Source of the DNA: Porogramme epimiltina
Taxonomy: Eukaryota > Basidiomycota > Agaricomycetes > Polyporales > Polyporaceae
Length of the DNA stretch: 24,292 bases
Assembly: GCA_900155495.1 (NCBI GenBank)
Contig: FTLJ01000218.1
Span: forward strand, 1 to 24,292
Direction: 5' to 3'
Shown here: piece after piece, positions 1-9,925 of the stretch
Layout of the letters: each line of letters begins with the position of its first letter
How positions within the stretch are numbered: the first letter of the stretch is position 1
Program-made: the position numbers and the translations under genes
The notes under the pieces: generated by a model
Seen by the model: the letters and a program-made list of their open reading frames with translations, nothing else
Databases searched by the model: none
What the model was told of the DNA's origin: nothing

Positions 1-44
1 ATTAGTTGTAAGGAATTTATATTCCCCAACTTGTGTGTGCGTCA
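1..44. other. Non-homologous sequence at the break in NLR-1
   Basis: Homology between NLR-1 and NLR-3 runs without a gap up to ccgtgaagcaccg (about 45-57) and then stops. Leftward of this the sequence is AT-richer and unrelated to the NLR coding region; NLR-3 continues with its GHKDSPVKQTAF repeat. The foreign sequence supplies the stop codon at 17-19. It could be the edge of a mobile element or a recombination junction. Too little is in view to identify it. Confidence 0.6.
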
Positions 45-3000
45 CCGTGAAGCACCGTTCCGGAATAGTTGTCGTTTTCTCTGTGGTATAGGTCAATCGA
101 GTTGTCATCCCAACCGGAGAGCGCGAGGCGAGACCCGTCAGCGGACCATGTCAACGCAACGTTTTTGAGATCGAGGCAAGCGATTTCCGAACTCCGCGGC
201 ACGGTGAAGAGGACCTTTGACGACGACGACGACGACGACGACGACGTGACGTCCCAGAGCCGGACCGTCCCGTCTTCATGTGCGACAGCCAGGATGTCGT
301 CGGCGTGATGCACGAACGCGACCGCGACCGCGCCCACCAGTGTCTGGACGGTGCCGCTCGTCAGTGCAGAGTCGCCTGAGACCGTGGGCAGGCTGGCCTG
401 TAACATGGCTGTGTCCCATGTGTGCGCGGCTGTGCCATAGCAGGATACGATATTTGCGCCGTCGGAGGAAAATCTCAAGTGGCCAGCGATTGCAGTCCCC
501 ATAATGCGCTCAGATTCTCCAAGCAGCTCTCCTGTGATGGTGTCCCAAAGTATGAGAATCCAGTGTGCGTTGAAGTTGATGTTGTACTCGACGGCGAGGG
601 AGGAACCATCAGGGGAGAAGTCGAGTGCCACTGCCACGTGACGCCAGCGGGCCGGCCCCATGTTCAGCTGCACAAGCCTGGGATGGAACTCTGAGGAGTG
701 GCCGACAGCCCACAAAACGACTTTATCGCCGTATCTGTCGCCTACGGCGACTGTTCTGCCATGAGGAGAAATGGCAACGGTGCTGACCTCGAAGTCTTGC
801 TCGAGCGTGCGGACTTTAGAAGTGTCTGAGAGCGTCCAGATTTTGCACGTCTTGTCGTGGCTTCCGGAGGCCAAAAATGATCCGTCGCGCGAGAATGCTA
901 CGGAGGTTATCCAAGCAGAATGACCTTCAAGGGTGGCTACAAGCTGGACCTCCCCAGATTCCAGATTCCACAATTTGATTGTATAGGGCTTCTCGGAGGT
1001 GGACACGGCATAGTTTCCCTGGTACGAAGAGGCCACGGAGTGTACCCCCTCTGGCTTGTCACCCAAAGGCGAGTTTGAACAGAGCTGCTGTGAGAGGAGA
1101 CATACTCCCGTTTGAGCATCCAATACTAGAAGCTTCCCATTTTCTAACCCGGCAAGTATAACCTTCCCATTATGCGAGAACGCGATGCTCTTGACCCAGT
1201 CCTCCTGCTCGAGGACAACCTGAAGTAGTTCCCCTCCTGTGTGAACGTCCCAGAGACGAATAGTCTGATCGGAAGACGCAGTGACCACGCGTTCGTTGTC
1301 CGGAGAATAATCCACGCATTGGACTACTCCGGTATGGCCCTCCATGGTGGCAACGTGCGCGCTCCAACGGGTCGGTAACCCAACAGGGATGGTGATCTTC
1401 GCATTGGCGAAGTCTTGCTCATACACCCTGCGCAGGGTAGAGCTTGAGGGGAGGAATGGAAGGCCAGATGTGTACACCGCCGAGGCGGTGGTCCTGAAGG
1501 CAGCATAACACTGTCGAGTCATGTGTTCACAGTCGGACAATAAGTCAACCGTATCTTCGGGCACGTAGAGGGAGACGGTCTAAGGAGGGAGTCGTGAATG
1601 GGATTTTAGCATGTAGCTCCTCATATGAAGGAGTAGTACATACCCGTAGAGTCTGTTGGGCCACTCGTAGAGCTTCGACGGCGACGAACATCTCGCCGAT
1701 GAAGCTGAGTGCCTCGAGCCAATGCAGCATTCGCTTCTCGCAGAACATTTTCAAAAAACTGAGAATTTCCTCGTCAACCGTGGATCTGCTGAGATGGTAT
1801 GCCCAGTTGCGCAAGGCGTATCGAACATGTGAAGGTAGATGGGCGTGGACACGCGCGGCAAGATCGTGAATTTCCTCATTGGGGAAAGAAATTTGGTCCG
1901 GTGCGATTTGACAGACATTCTTGCAGAGTGTGCCTGACATTGTCTCGAAGCAGCACTTCGTGAGAAAGGCATGATGTTCGGTAGGGTTGATCGCCAGGTT
2001 AGGATTTTTGCTGCCAAGGAGGAAATCAGGGAATGAGGGATGGATGATCTGTATGACCCCGTCGCTTGACTGCGGGAGAGATATGACGGAGTGAAGGGAC
2101 TCCAAGTGCAGTTCGGCCGTTCCATTACGTAGTCCAAGGAGGGTGTCTAGTGCAAAGGGTGATAGCTGGTCCTGCAAGACAACAATGGACCACACAACCA
2201 ACATCAGTTCTTCCACCATCTCCAGATCTGCGTCATCCGTAATAATAGCTTTGAAGACGTCATCGTATAGCCCGTAAAGATAGGCCAAGGGCGAGTCTTT
2301 ATGGGTCCCCTGCATCTGAAGCACAATCCTTAGTCGTTTCCATGGATTTTTGCTCTTCTGGTCGGCGATAAACCTCATGGCAGTCTCGAGGAAAATGAAA
2401 AGTCCATGAGCGAGGAATATCAAATGCTTCTTCTCTGGATCAGTGGGCCAGGACTGATCCGCGGAGTAATCTTTCCTAATAGCCTTGAGCCGCTCGTCCA
2501 CATAGATTACCATGTCCTGCTCCACAATCTCACGAGGAACTTCATCGAGAGGGAATGGGTGAGTGTTCTCAAGGAGGGAGTCGTAACGGAAACCCTTCAC
2601 GATCCTAGGTTCAGGCCGACTGGTGATCAAGAACTTGAGGGGGCGAATGTCGGTGACGAAGTGTGAGAGCGCAACGAGGATGACCGATACCGCCTCTTCG
2701 TCGTGGCATTCATCGAGGGCGTCGATTATGACGACTTGTGAAAGGGGAGGAGCGTTTTTTATCGCGCGCAGTGGCTCGACGATGAGCTTCTCGAGCTGCT
2801 TCAACGGCTGAGAGCGGTGGATGTCGGGATGAGCAGAGAGCGCCTTCATGACTTGATTCGCAAACGCGGAATTGGATGCAGAAAGTTGATGTGAGATAGT
2901 GGGAAAGATTCGAAGTACATCGTTACGGCCGCCTGTACGTGCACAGAAGAAGCTTGCCCCGAGGCGTTTTTTGCGGTCGCACCATTCGGCGATAGATTGG

Positions 3001-4477
3001 GAAATGGCGGTCTTTCCTGAGCCTGGGGGGGCGTGCATCCACAGAATCGACAAGACCTCACGGACAGAGAACAGGGGGGTCTTGCCTTGCTCCGGTTCGC
3101 CAGTTATCCAAGACTGTATTGCTGATTGGACCTCTTTCCTTGTACCCGCCATACACCCGACCCGGCCGCTCTCGCCGTCGTCGTACCGCGCATCGTCGAC
3201 GTGGTTGAGTTCCTTGAGCGCTATTACGCATTGTTAGTAGTCATAGGAGGAAGCCAACGAGAGGCTTGCCTGTGCTCCGTGTTTGTCTCTATTCCAAATA
3301 AGACTGATCGTGAGAAGCTGAACTCGAAGAAGTAACATGTAGAAGAACAAACCTCGAGCGCGATCTGGGTGTGAAGGGCTGACTGGAGCTGGCGTCATAG
3401 TCCAGCATCAGTTCGGAGTCGTAGTCTTACGTACACCCGGTGACGTACCGTGAGATCACTGACGAGCGAAGAAAGCGTTTTGATATGATCATCTAGCGCC
3501 CCAGCGATATGTTCCACTTGCGCAACTTTTGCGATCGTTCCTGGGCGATCCAGACGTTTCACAGCCCTGGCGACTTTTCGTACCTCTCTATCACGTCAGT
3601 AATAATGAGGTGTTAGCGTAGAGAAAGACTCATGGGGGAAGGGAGTACTTTGTGAAGTTGTTCAGCCGCTGTGAAATTTCTCCGGAGCAATCTTGCGCGT
3701 CGGGAAGACCTTCGATGGTTTTTAGCAAAGAGCGAATGCGTCTGTCGAGCTTGCTGAATGTGTCTTTGTTTGCGCTATATTTCTGTCGGAAAACACAGTT
3801 ATGCTGCATATCTCACTCCCTGGTCGCCTCGTACTCACGTCGGAGACTTCCATTACAGCTACTGCCGCGCCGAACGCAGCTTGAGCGGGTGGAAGAGGAA
3901 CAGATGCCTCCTTCGCGATTTTGAGTATACTCCGCAGTGCTCCCTTAGCGGTATTCTTGAAGTCTTGCCAACCACCGGGAGGCGACTCTGAATCGCTCTG
4001 ATCTGTCGCATCGGAGTCGGGAGGATCGACGGAGGTGTCTGCAGGTGCTGGCTCTCTGGGGGCAGGGTGTGTACTTGACGCGCCCTGAGGCTCGGATGGC
4101 CCGGATAGCTGGCCACGAGACACATCTGCATCAAGGTTCTGGGTAGTGAGAAGAGGTGTTCCTGCCACTGGTGGGGCCTGCTCGTTCTCTCCGCTGCACA
4201 CGGTTGGAGACGATTGAGGAAGATCATGGAGCGGTTGGGCAGCGGATGGTCCCGAGGGGGCTCGCGCCTCCGTCGCATCAGACTGAGCTGGTCCACCGTG
4301 ACCTAGGGGTGCTGCTGGCGAAGTGTCCTCCGGGGCAGACGGGGTGGGGTCGACGATATCTCCCTTTGCTGGACGGGGAGAGGCCTCTTGCGACGTCTGC
4401 TCTGGGGGCGAGTCGGGATTTGAGACGCACCAGAGAGAACGAAGAGTCTTCGTGATTGCCCTCCGCACTGCTTCCAT
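17..4477 (-). CDS. NLR-1: HeLo-like/NACHT/WD40 STAND protein, C-terminally truncated
   Basis: Likely cytosolic NLR-type signalling ATPase of fungal non-self recognition. I model exons 4477-3839, 3782-3649, 3587-3449, 3388-3353, 3288-3270, 3220-1644 and 1579-17, about 1368 aa with consistent phases. Start is the ATG at 4477 (MEAVRRAITKTLRSLWCVSN). Residues about 22-165 are a Pro/Ser/Ala-rich linker. Residues about 165-305 form a helical domain (ILKIAKEASVPLPPAQAAFG) like the HeLo/MLKL-type N-terminal bundle of Agaricomycete NLRs. The NACHT domain follows with Walker A PPGSGKT, Walker B VVIIDALDEC and an SRPEPRI sensor-like motif. The last exon holds about nine WD40 repeats (GHTGVVQCVDYSPDNERVVT, TIRLWD, TCKIWT). 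Compared with NLR-3 it lacks about four C-terminal repeats: after GTVLHG it continues DAHTSWGI and stops. It may still yield a shortened receptor. Family is certain; the small exons are inferred. Confidence 0.88.
219..246. repeat. (GAC)n trinucleotide microsatellite coding for poly-Ser
   Basis: Nine GAC units in a row on the plus strand lie in the WD40 exon of NLR-1. Read on the minus strand they give about ten consecutive serines between two WD repeats (after RLWDVTS). The matching spot in NLR-2 (about 11682) and NLR-3 (about 22430) has only three to five serines, so the tract expanded in frame in this copy. The position is an inter-blade loop, where length change is tolerable. Confidence 0.9.
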
Positions 4478-5328
4478 GTCTTGCAGGAGCACAGACGACG
4501 CTTCTGGGAGCGTTCAGATAGGGTGGAGGGGAGCAGACGGCAGGAATAGGAGGCGTACGTTGGAGAGATGGGGGAGGGACGGACTCTGTTCAACGGCGTA
4601 CGATCTGGAGGTTTCTGGGCGCTGCCACGTGTCAAAGAACTTCAGGGGATAGGCGCTATCACGGCCTTGTAGTCGAAAGGCGGTGGAAATGCGGGAGAAC
4701 GCGCTGTCAGAGAAGCCAAGGCGCGAAATCGCGGGTTCACGTGTCTGCGCGGACGAAGAAGTCGCTCTTTCTCCGTTTATGAGTTCGCACACGACTGAGA
4801 GCGAGTCACTGCGTGGATATCTGTTGAAATAATGACATCGCTATTATTGTTGTAGATGCTAGCACTTTTGTCGAAATTAGAAGAGGAGAATCGACTACGC
4901 AGGTGCTGAACACGCCCACCTAGAGAAGAATCTGGCTCTGCACGCCCCCTGCCTGCTCTCCGCCTTACGACATGCCGTCATTTCTCCTTTAGCCTCTCCT
5001 GTGATCCCTGACCTACCACATCTCCCGGTAATCCCTAAAACCCCTTAACCATCCTCTCGCGCGCCGCATCACCAAACAATGTTACTGAATAGGAGTGCAA
5101 ACGGGTTAGTTATGAAGGACATTTCATGAGCCACAAAATGGAACGTGCTGTGCGTTTTGGCGTACATGCATATGCACGTCCGGTCTTGGTTTGGCGCACA
5201 GAGGCTCGGCGAGAGCGCTATTCCCGGCGCAGTACCCGCCGGCTCAATCGAACTGTTCCGCATATGGCATTCATGGTTCTGCCGTACTTGGTACGGAGCG
5301 CGGCAAGAACGTTTGAGGTTGGCGGGAT
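4478..5328. other. Intergenic spacer upstream of NLR-1
   Basis: No gene is supported here. It contains the 5' flank of NLR-1 and must hold its promoter, though I see no convincing core element. The part at about 4850-5065 aligns by eye with about 17395-17575 upstream of NLR-2 (shared stretches include tgatccctgacctac-like and cctctcgcgcgcc), so it belongs to the duplicated unit. The part at 5110-5328 aligns weakly with 17630-17790. Confidence 0.6.
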
Positions 5329-5330
5329 TA

Positions 5331-5402
5331 CAGCCGTTTGCATAAGAAACTGGAATCACGCAATTTCAAAGATGTGTTTGTCCCGGCCAAATAAAGCCAA
5401 AA
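5331..5402 (+). repeat. Left terminal inverted repeat of the MITE
   Basis: This is the left arm, starting CAGCCGTTTGCATAAG and running through the tcccggccaaataaagcc segment. The outermost 31 bases are identical to the reverse complement of 6189-6219; the inner 40 bases match with several substitutions and a small indel. Confidence 0.88.
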
Positions 5403-6146
5403 GTAGTAATTGCGGTGTCACCCAACTGTCACACCCAGGTCTGGCAGGGCCTGCGACGAAGCCAAGTGCACGTCCCTCAGGATGTATGGTAGCCTAGTGG
5501 CATGTACTTCACTTGATGCTATGGTATATAATATTTAAGAGTGTCACAAAGGAGGACATATGGGAAGGCAGAACACGGTCAGGACATCACTGCGAGTGTG
5601 GGGAGTATACTGATACCATAGCAAGCTGGCTGAGGCTCGGAACTGATTCTTGACACACGCATGGAGTCGTACGCTATGACGTTCAACCTAGGTTACAGCC
5701 ACACAGTTACTGCTTAGGGAATGACCGGTCTTGTAGGAGGGCGAACACCTTTGGATTGTCCATCAATTCTGTCTGCAGTTCATGGAAGCATAAATCTTCT
5801 CGACAACCACCAAACAAATGCGAGAACCTCTCCCCGAGAATATTGTACAGTGACCATGGATGCGCGAAAAAGCCTGGCCAGGGCAACATCGCCAGATGAT
5901 CAACACTGCCAGTCACTGCCGAGGATGCTGTAGACTACACTTGCACCCTGGTCAGCACATTTGCTAATCTAGAACATCAATTTGTTGTGAATAAAGCACT
6001 ACGCTACAATTTTCTTATACAGCCTGAGTTGTCGGTCGACCAGAAGTGGCACGAAGCCATGGGTGCGGGCGGAAGGGCGTGGTGCTCACAGCCGCTCACC
6101 TGTCACTGTCAGCGAGGACATCACATCCGGTCACAGGACACTTGCC

Positions 6147-6219
6147 ATTTTAGGCTTTATTTGCTCGGGACAACAAAGTTTCAAAATCGCGTGATTCCAG
6201 TTTCTTATGCAAACGGCTG
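6147..6219 (-). repeat. Right terminal inverted repeat of the MITE
   Basis: Right arm, ending CTTATGCAAACGGCTG. It mirrors 5331-5402, with a perfect outer 31 bp and a diverged inner part. Confidence 0.88.
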
Positions 6220-6221
6220 TA

Positions 6222-6778
6222 CGTCGAACAAGACGCGAGCGGGAGCGTAGAGCACAGACTTAGGCGTTGGAGGTCCCGTGGGCGCTCGGAAGGTGCCCAT
6301 TGCGTAGCCCGGTGCAGGTCTACAGACCGGCGCGGGGAGGGGTTGGGGAATAGGCAGTCATAGCAAAGATACTAGGACCACCGTCGGGCACACTGAGGGA
6401 CCGGCCGAAGATCAACAGGCAGATGCGGCAATAGATGATGCCAGTCCACGCCGCCGAGACGGTCTGACAGGTCTGACCGAACGTGGGCGTGGAGAAGACT
6501 CGAAGACCGGTGGGTGGCCCCAGGCGAAGAACCAAGGCCGTCAAATTTAAGGGAGGCGCTGAGATGCGCTGGGCGTGCTAGAGAGCATCACAGGAGTGAT
6601 GCGCTGGCTGTTGGCCGTCTGACATGTGTGACAGACAAGGCAGCTGACGGGCATCCTGGGGAGAAGCGAGAATGAGGGAGAGCCCGGCGAGGGGAGGCTT
6701 TGGGATGTGCGTACAGGCCCGCGCGAAGATGCATGGCGCGGCGCCGGCTCCAGGGGGCGGACCCGCCGTGAAAATGCG
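6222..6778. other. Duplicated spacer between MITE and ZIP-A, with a possible minus-strand gene remnant
   Basis: It aligns with about 17790-18232 of unit 2 over several stretches (gaacgtgggcgt.gagaaga; gagcatcac; gagagccc.gcgaggcgaggctttg). On the minus strand 6544-6320 reads as a 74-codon stretch with a hydrophobic run (WTGIIYCRICLLIFG) that could be a membrane segment. The matching region of unit 2 is interrupted by a stop and frame changes. I cannot name a family. I treat it as a possible vestige, not a gene. Confidence 0.35.
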
Positions 6779-6800
6779 TGAGTCACAGAGTGACTGTGAC
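6779..6800. promoter_or_regulatory. Conserved palindrome upstream of ZIP-A
   Basis: GTCACAG-agtga-CTGTGAC is a 7-bp perfect inverted repeat around a 5-bp centre, and it overlaps TGAGTCAC, a bZIP (Gcn4/AP-1-like) type site. The same sequence is kept exactly at 18237-18257 upstream of ZIP-B, within less conserved flanks. It lies about 170 bp before the first recognisable ZIP coding block. A regulatory role is inferred. Confidence 0.4.
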
Positions 6801-6950
6801 GCGTGCAGTGGCGTCATCGCCCTTCCCGTCACTCTTGTGCCCGTGCCCACTTCGCCTGCGAAGTGCTGCTCTGTACGGCACTTCTGCTGTACAACCCTGA
6901 GCTTACACCCTCCTTCGCGTCGCTATCTCCTTCCCGACACTCCCGGCGAC

Positions 6951-8638
6951 ATGGCGGTCAATACAAGTCCTCAGCATCCTCTTCTTCGTGGGCAAGCACT
7001 TTGGCAGGGGGGACGTTCTCTCCACCGCTTTCGCTCATCTCCTACAGGATGCATTCGAGTTTTTTCTTAATCAGTCGTCAACAAGACATGGGAAGTGGGG
7101 CACTGGGCAGGTTTGATCGTGTACGTCCCTTCGTTCATGCCAGGCGACGTCCTCGGAACGTCTCTCGCCTCTTCATGCAATGTCTGGGGTCTCCGCTGTG
7201 CATATTCTACATAGAATGTCGGTTAGTTTCCCCTTATCCCCAATATCCGTCCCTCACGTCCTTCTCCAGACATCTCGATCACATATGTCGACCGCCTCAA
7301 CTCGTATCCATCCGCGCCCTCAGCATCAACGGCATCCGCCCCCTCGTCGTCTGCCTCGTCCATCGAGATGGAATACGACTGCTCCCCTGCACAACGACCC
7401 TCCATCCTCGTTGAGAACCCCCACATGGTCACCTCTCTCACACCCTCCGAGCCTTCCCAAGGCCCCCTTCGGATGCGTCCCCACTCAACGGCGCCTCCGC
7501 CTCGCACGGCGCGACTACGTCCACGCGCACCACGCGCACCACGCGCACCACGCACACATCCCCACACGCACCCCGACACGCCCCGGCGCGCGGCGACGCC
7601 CCCAAGTAGCAGCGCCGACAACTGCGTTCTTCTCCGGGGTCACCATCGGCACGAGGCGCGCCCGGCGCACATGCAGCACCATTCGTGCGGCGCGCGCTGG
7701 CGGCGATGGGACAGCCTGTATCCGCGAGCGCGGCGCGGCGCCGCGGGCGCGGTGTCGGGCCATAACCATCACCACCATCCACACCGCCATGCGCGCGCGC
7801 ACACGGACGGAGAGGTAGACCTCAAGGAGGTGCGCGCCAAGCGCCTTCGGTGGTCGTCGAGGTGTGCGAGGGACACAAGTGCGGCAGTGGGCCCGGGAGA
7901 GGGACCGGGAGGGGGACGGGAAGGGGAGCGGGGCGTGCTGCGGGCGGACAGGGACACGGACGCGCGTACGCCCGTCTGTACATGGAGCGCTGGATGGATG
8001 GGATGCGCGGCGCGGCGGGCGCGGACGCGGGGGCGCGCGGGGACGACTCGGATGCGAACCAGTGCGGGGAGGAGGGGCCTGTGGTGGACGAGGCGACGAA
8101 GGTCGCGCGGCGGAGGCACATCATCGGAATCCTGGTGCGTGCCCCTCCCCATTCCTCCTCACACCCTCCCTTCCCCGCGCTAAGCGCTCACCGTGCACCC
8201 TACACGCACACAGCATCCCTCGTCGCCGCGATCGTCTTCCACCCGCTCTTCGAGGACCTCTCGCTCGGAGTCCGCATCGCTAGCCGCCCCAGACAAGCAC
8301 TACGGCGAGTGGCCGGGGCGGTCGGGATGCGCACAGCCTACAGGCGCGGCGCGCACGCTGAAGCCGCTCCTCGCGGTCACGTGCGCGACGACGTGCGTGT
8401 CTCCTCCCCCTCTTTTTTCACCTTTTCGCGAACGCTGACTCCCGCCCCCCCTCGCCCTCCCCCATCCTCTCGTACAGCGCACCTGGTGCCCCTGCAGGGC
8501 GTGATGGCCGTGGTGTCGGCGGGGATGCTCATCTGCGCGGCGTGCGGGGAGATGCTCGCGTCATGGACGCGCGCCTGTGGCACAGCGCGGTGGGCCGACG
8601 CGCGCTCGCGCTCAGCGAGCCTGCTTGTGTGTAGGTGA
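6951..8638 (+). pseudogene. ZIP-A: decayed ZIP-family zinc/iron transporter
   Basis: The intact ancestor would be a multi-pass membrane transporter for Zn or Fe. Recognisable blocks, with intron-like breaks, are: 6951-7120 (SIQVLSILFFVGKHFG, then TAFAHLLQDAF), 7186-7217 (GSPLCIFYIE), 7270-8134 (a long Ser/Pro- and His-rich loop ending RRRHIIGIL), 8214-8390 (ASLVAAIVFHPLFEDLSLGV) and 8498-8638 (GVMAVVSAGMLICAACGEML). Disabling changes are visible. The frame is lost just after LLQDAF. The acceptor before 7186 lacks AG. The exon that should carry the HSLVIGLTL transmembrane segment between 8134 and 8214 is missing. A deletion with frame loss follows CGEMLA at about 8556. Family is clear from the FFVGKHFGTG and VFHxLFEGLSLGIRIA signatures. 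Confidence 0.75.
7521..7558 (+). repeat. Short GC-rich tandem repeat in the ZIP-A loop
   Basis: About three to four copies of a 9-bp unit close to CACGCGCAC lie in the region that encodes the variable loop of ZIP-A. On the plus strand in one frame they give repeated His-Ala-His-type residues. Histidine-rich loops are normal in ZIP transporters. ZIP-B has a shorter related stretch (accacgcgcaccacacac, about 19012). Confidence 0.6.
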
Positions 8639-9290
8639 GAAGAGTTGCGGAGCGCACACCGCACTCGTTTCATGCCCATCCTATCTATGGAACTTACATA
8701 GCTTCTGCCCGCCGTGGATTTTGGTGATGCCCATCTGTACTTCGAAGGTCCGCCGCGACTCCGAGGTCGAGCCTGGCGGTAGTGCCGTTGACTTTTTTGA
8801 TTGAGCGACACAGAAGAGAGGACGTGTACTATGCAGAGTGCCTCGGGGGTGACGAGAGGGCGCGCTGGGCCTCTGAGCGAGTCAAGATCGGGCGAGGGAG
8901 CGTCGTGTCGATGGCCGTCGGTGGCCCCAGAGAAGGCTGCGGAAAGGCGTCATGGTGCCCGTCTAGCCCCCTCCTGCCAATCGTATTTGGAGGGCGGCGA
9001 TTGGCCAGCCTTGCCCCGCACAGAGCGCGTAGACCGGTGCGGTCCCCGGCGTCGGGAGTGCGGGCTGCTGCCGCCTCTCCAGGCTCTGCCGTCCCCTCCT
9101 GCTGCTCTCAGAGGCTGTCCCTGCATGTCTCGTGCGCGCTATCCACACACGGCCCTTCAACGACCCTTCACGAATCTGGCCGACTGCCCCCATCAATCAT
9201 GCGACGAGCAAGCTCTCTCAGGTCCTCATCGACTACACTCCAGACAACCCCGCGGCCGAGCGACTGCTGATCATGCTTCATATATGTGCT
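8639..9290. other. Unexplained segment between ZIP-A and ZIP-C
   Basis: About 650 bp with no counterpart in unit 2, where ZIP-B runs directly into the monooxygenase fragment. Several plus-strand frames stay open for 130-190 codons, which fits high GC rather than a defined gene; I see no recognisable domain and no terminal inverted repeats. It may be filler from the rearrangement that made ZIP-C, or a fragment of another gene. Confidence 0.4.
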
Positions 9291-9389
9291 ATCTCCCCTC
9301 ATTGGTGCGTGCACTCTGTACGGTACTTCTCCCATACAGCCCTGAGCTTACACTCTCCTCAGCGTAGCTGTGTCTTTCCCGACACTCAC

Positions 9390-9920
9390 GACGACATTCC
9401 AGTCAGTTCGAGCCCTCAGCATAGTCGTCTTCATGGGCAAGCACGTTGGCATGGGGGTCATCCTTTCCGCCGCTTTCGTCCATCTCCTCCAGGATGCGCT
9501 CAAGGTTCGATCCAGTGGCCAACAAGACGCGGAAAGTGAGGCATTAGACAGGTCTCATCGTGTACGTCCTTGCCTCCCCCCTCAGAACGATTCTTACCTC
9601 TTCTCGGTCAGTGTGGGGTCTTTGCTGTGCGTATTCCTCATAGAGTGAGTCTGTATTCTATTCCCCCCAATATCCACCCTTGCACCCTTCTCCAGACATC
9701 TCGATCGCGTATGTCGATCGTCTCCACCCCCACCCATCCGCTCCTTCACCATCAGCCACCTCCGCCACTTCATCGTCGGTCTCGTCGATCCAGATGGAAC
9801 ACGAACCCTTCCCCGCACTATGACCCTCCATTCTTGTCGAGAGCCCCAACGAGACCCCCTCTCACGCACGCTCCGCGGCCTCCCCGCTCAACGGTGCCTG
9901 ACCGTGTCCGCATATACTCC
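9390..9920 (+). pseudogene. ZIP-C: 5' part of a ZIP transporter, truncated
   Basis: A second ZIP copy in unit 1. Blocks seen: about 9395-9506 (SVRALSIVVFMGKHVGMGVI, AAFVHLLQDALK), 9618-9650 (GSLLCVFLIE, followed by gtgagt) and 9698-9920 (ISIAYVDRLHPHPSAPSPSA, then SSIQMEHEPFPA). The upstream flank 9300-9394 is also homologous to that of ZIP-A. The frame is broken after LLQDALK. All later transmembrane segments are absent: the loop ends abruptly at about 9920 and joins monooxygenase sequence. It is a non-functional partial duplicate. Confidence 0.72.
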
Positions 9921-9925
9921 TGCAG

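Larger units (their letters stand above)
5331..6219. mobile_element. Non-autonomous Tc1/mariner-like DNA transposon (MITE)
   Basis: An 889-bp element begins CAGCCGTTTGCATAAG and ends with the exact reverse complement. The first 31 bp of both ends match perfectly, and similarity goes on with mismatches to about 72 bp (both ends share aaataaagcc). It is flanked on both sides by TA (5329-5330 and 6220-6221), the target duplication of the Tc1/mariner superfamily, whose ends commonly start CAG. No transposase-like reading frame is present, so it would depend on an enzyme made elsewhere. The homologous spacer of unit 2 (about 17775-17800) has no such insert and acts as an empty site. Confidence 0.87.

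Noticed and set aside
69..694. Plus-strand frames opposite NLR-1, including an Asp-rich one
   Set aside because: Antisense shadows of WD40 coding sequence; the Asp run is the GAC repeat read in another frame.
17..1564. NLR-1 WD40 exon as a stand-alone WD40 gene
   Set aside because: Its first possible codon is a GTG within VPEDTV. A gt-ag intron at 1643-1580 joins it in phase to the NACHT exon, and NLR-2 is continuous across the same place.
5331..6219. Coding potential in the MITE
   Set aside because: Only frames under about 125 codons with no DDE/D-type motifs; the inverted ends explain the element.
7521..7558. CRISPR-like array
   Set aside because: A 9-bp GC-rich tandem repeat without spacers, in a eukaryotic genome.
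7368..8638. Overlapping plus-strand frames of 260-270 codons in ZIP-A
   Set aside because: They switch between true ZIP blocks, introns and wrong frames; stops are rare because of base composition. Annotated as one pseudogene instead.
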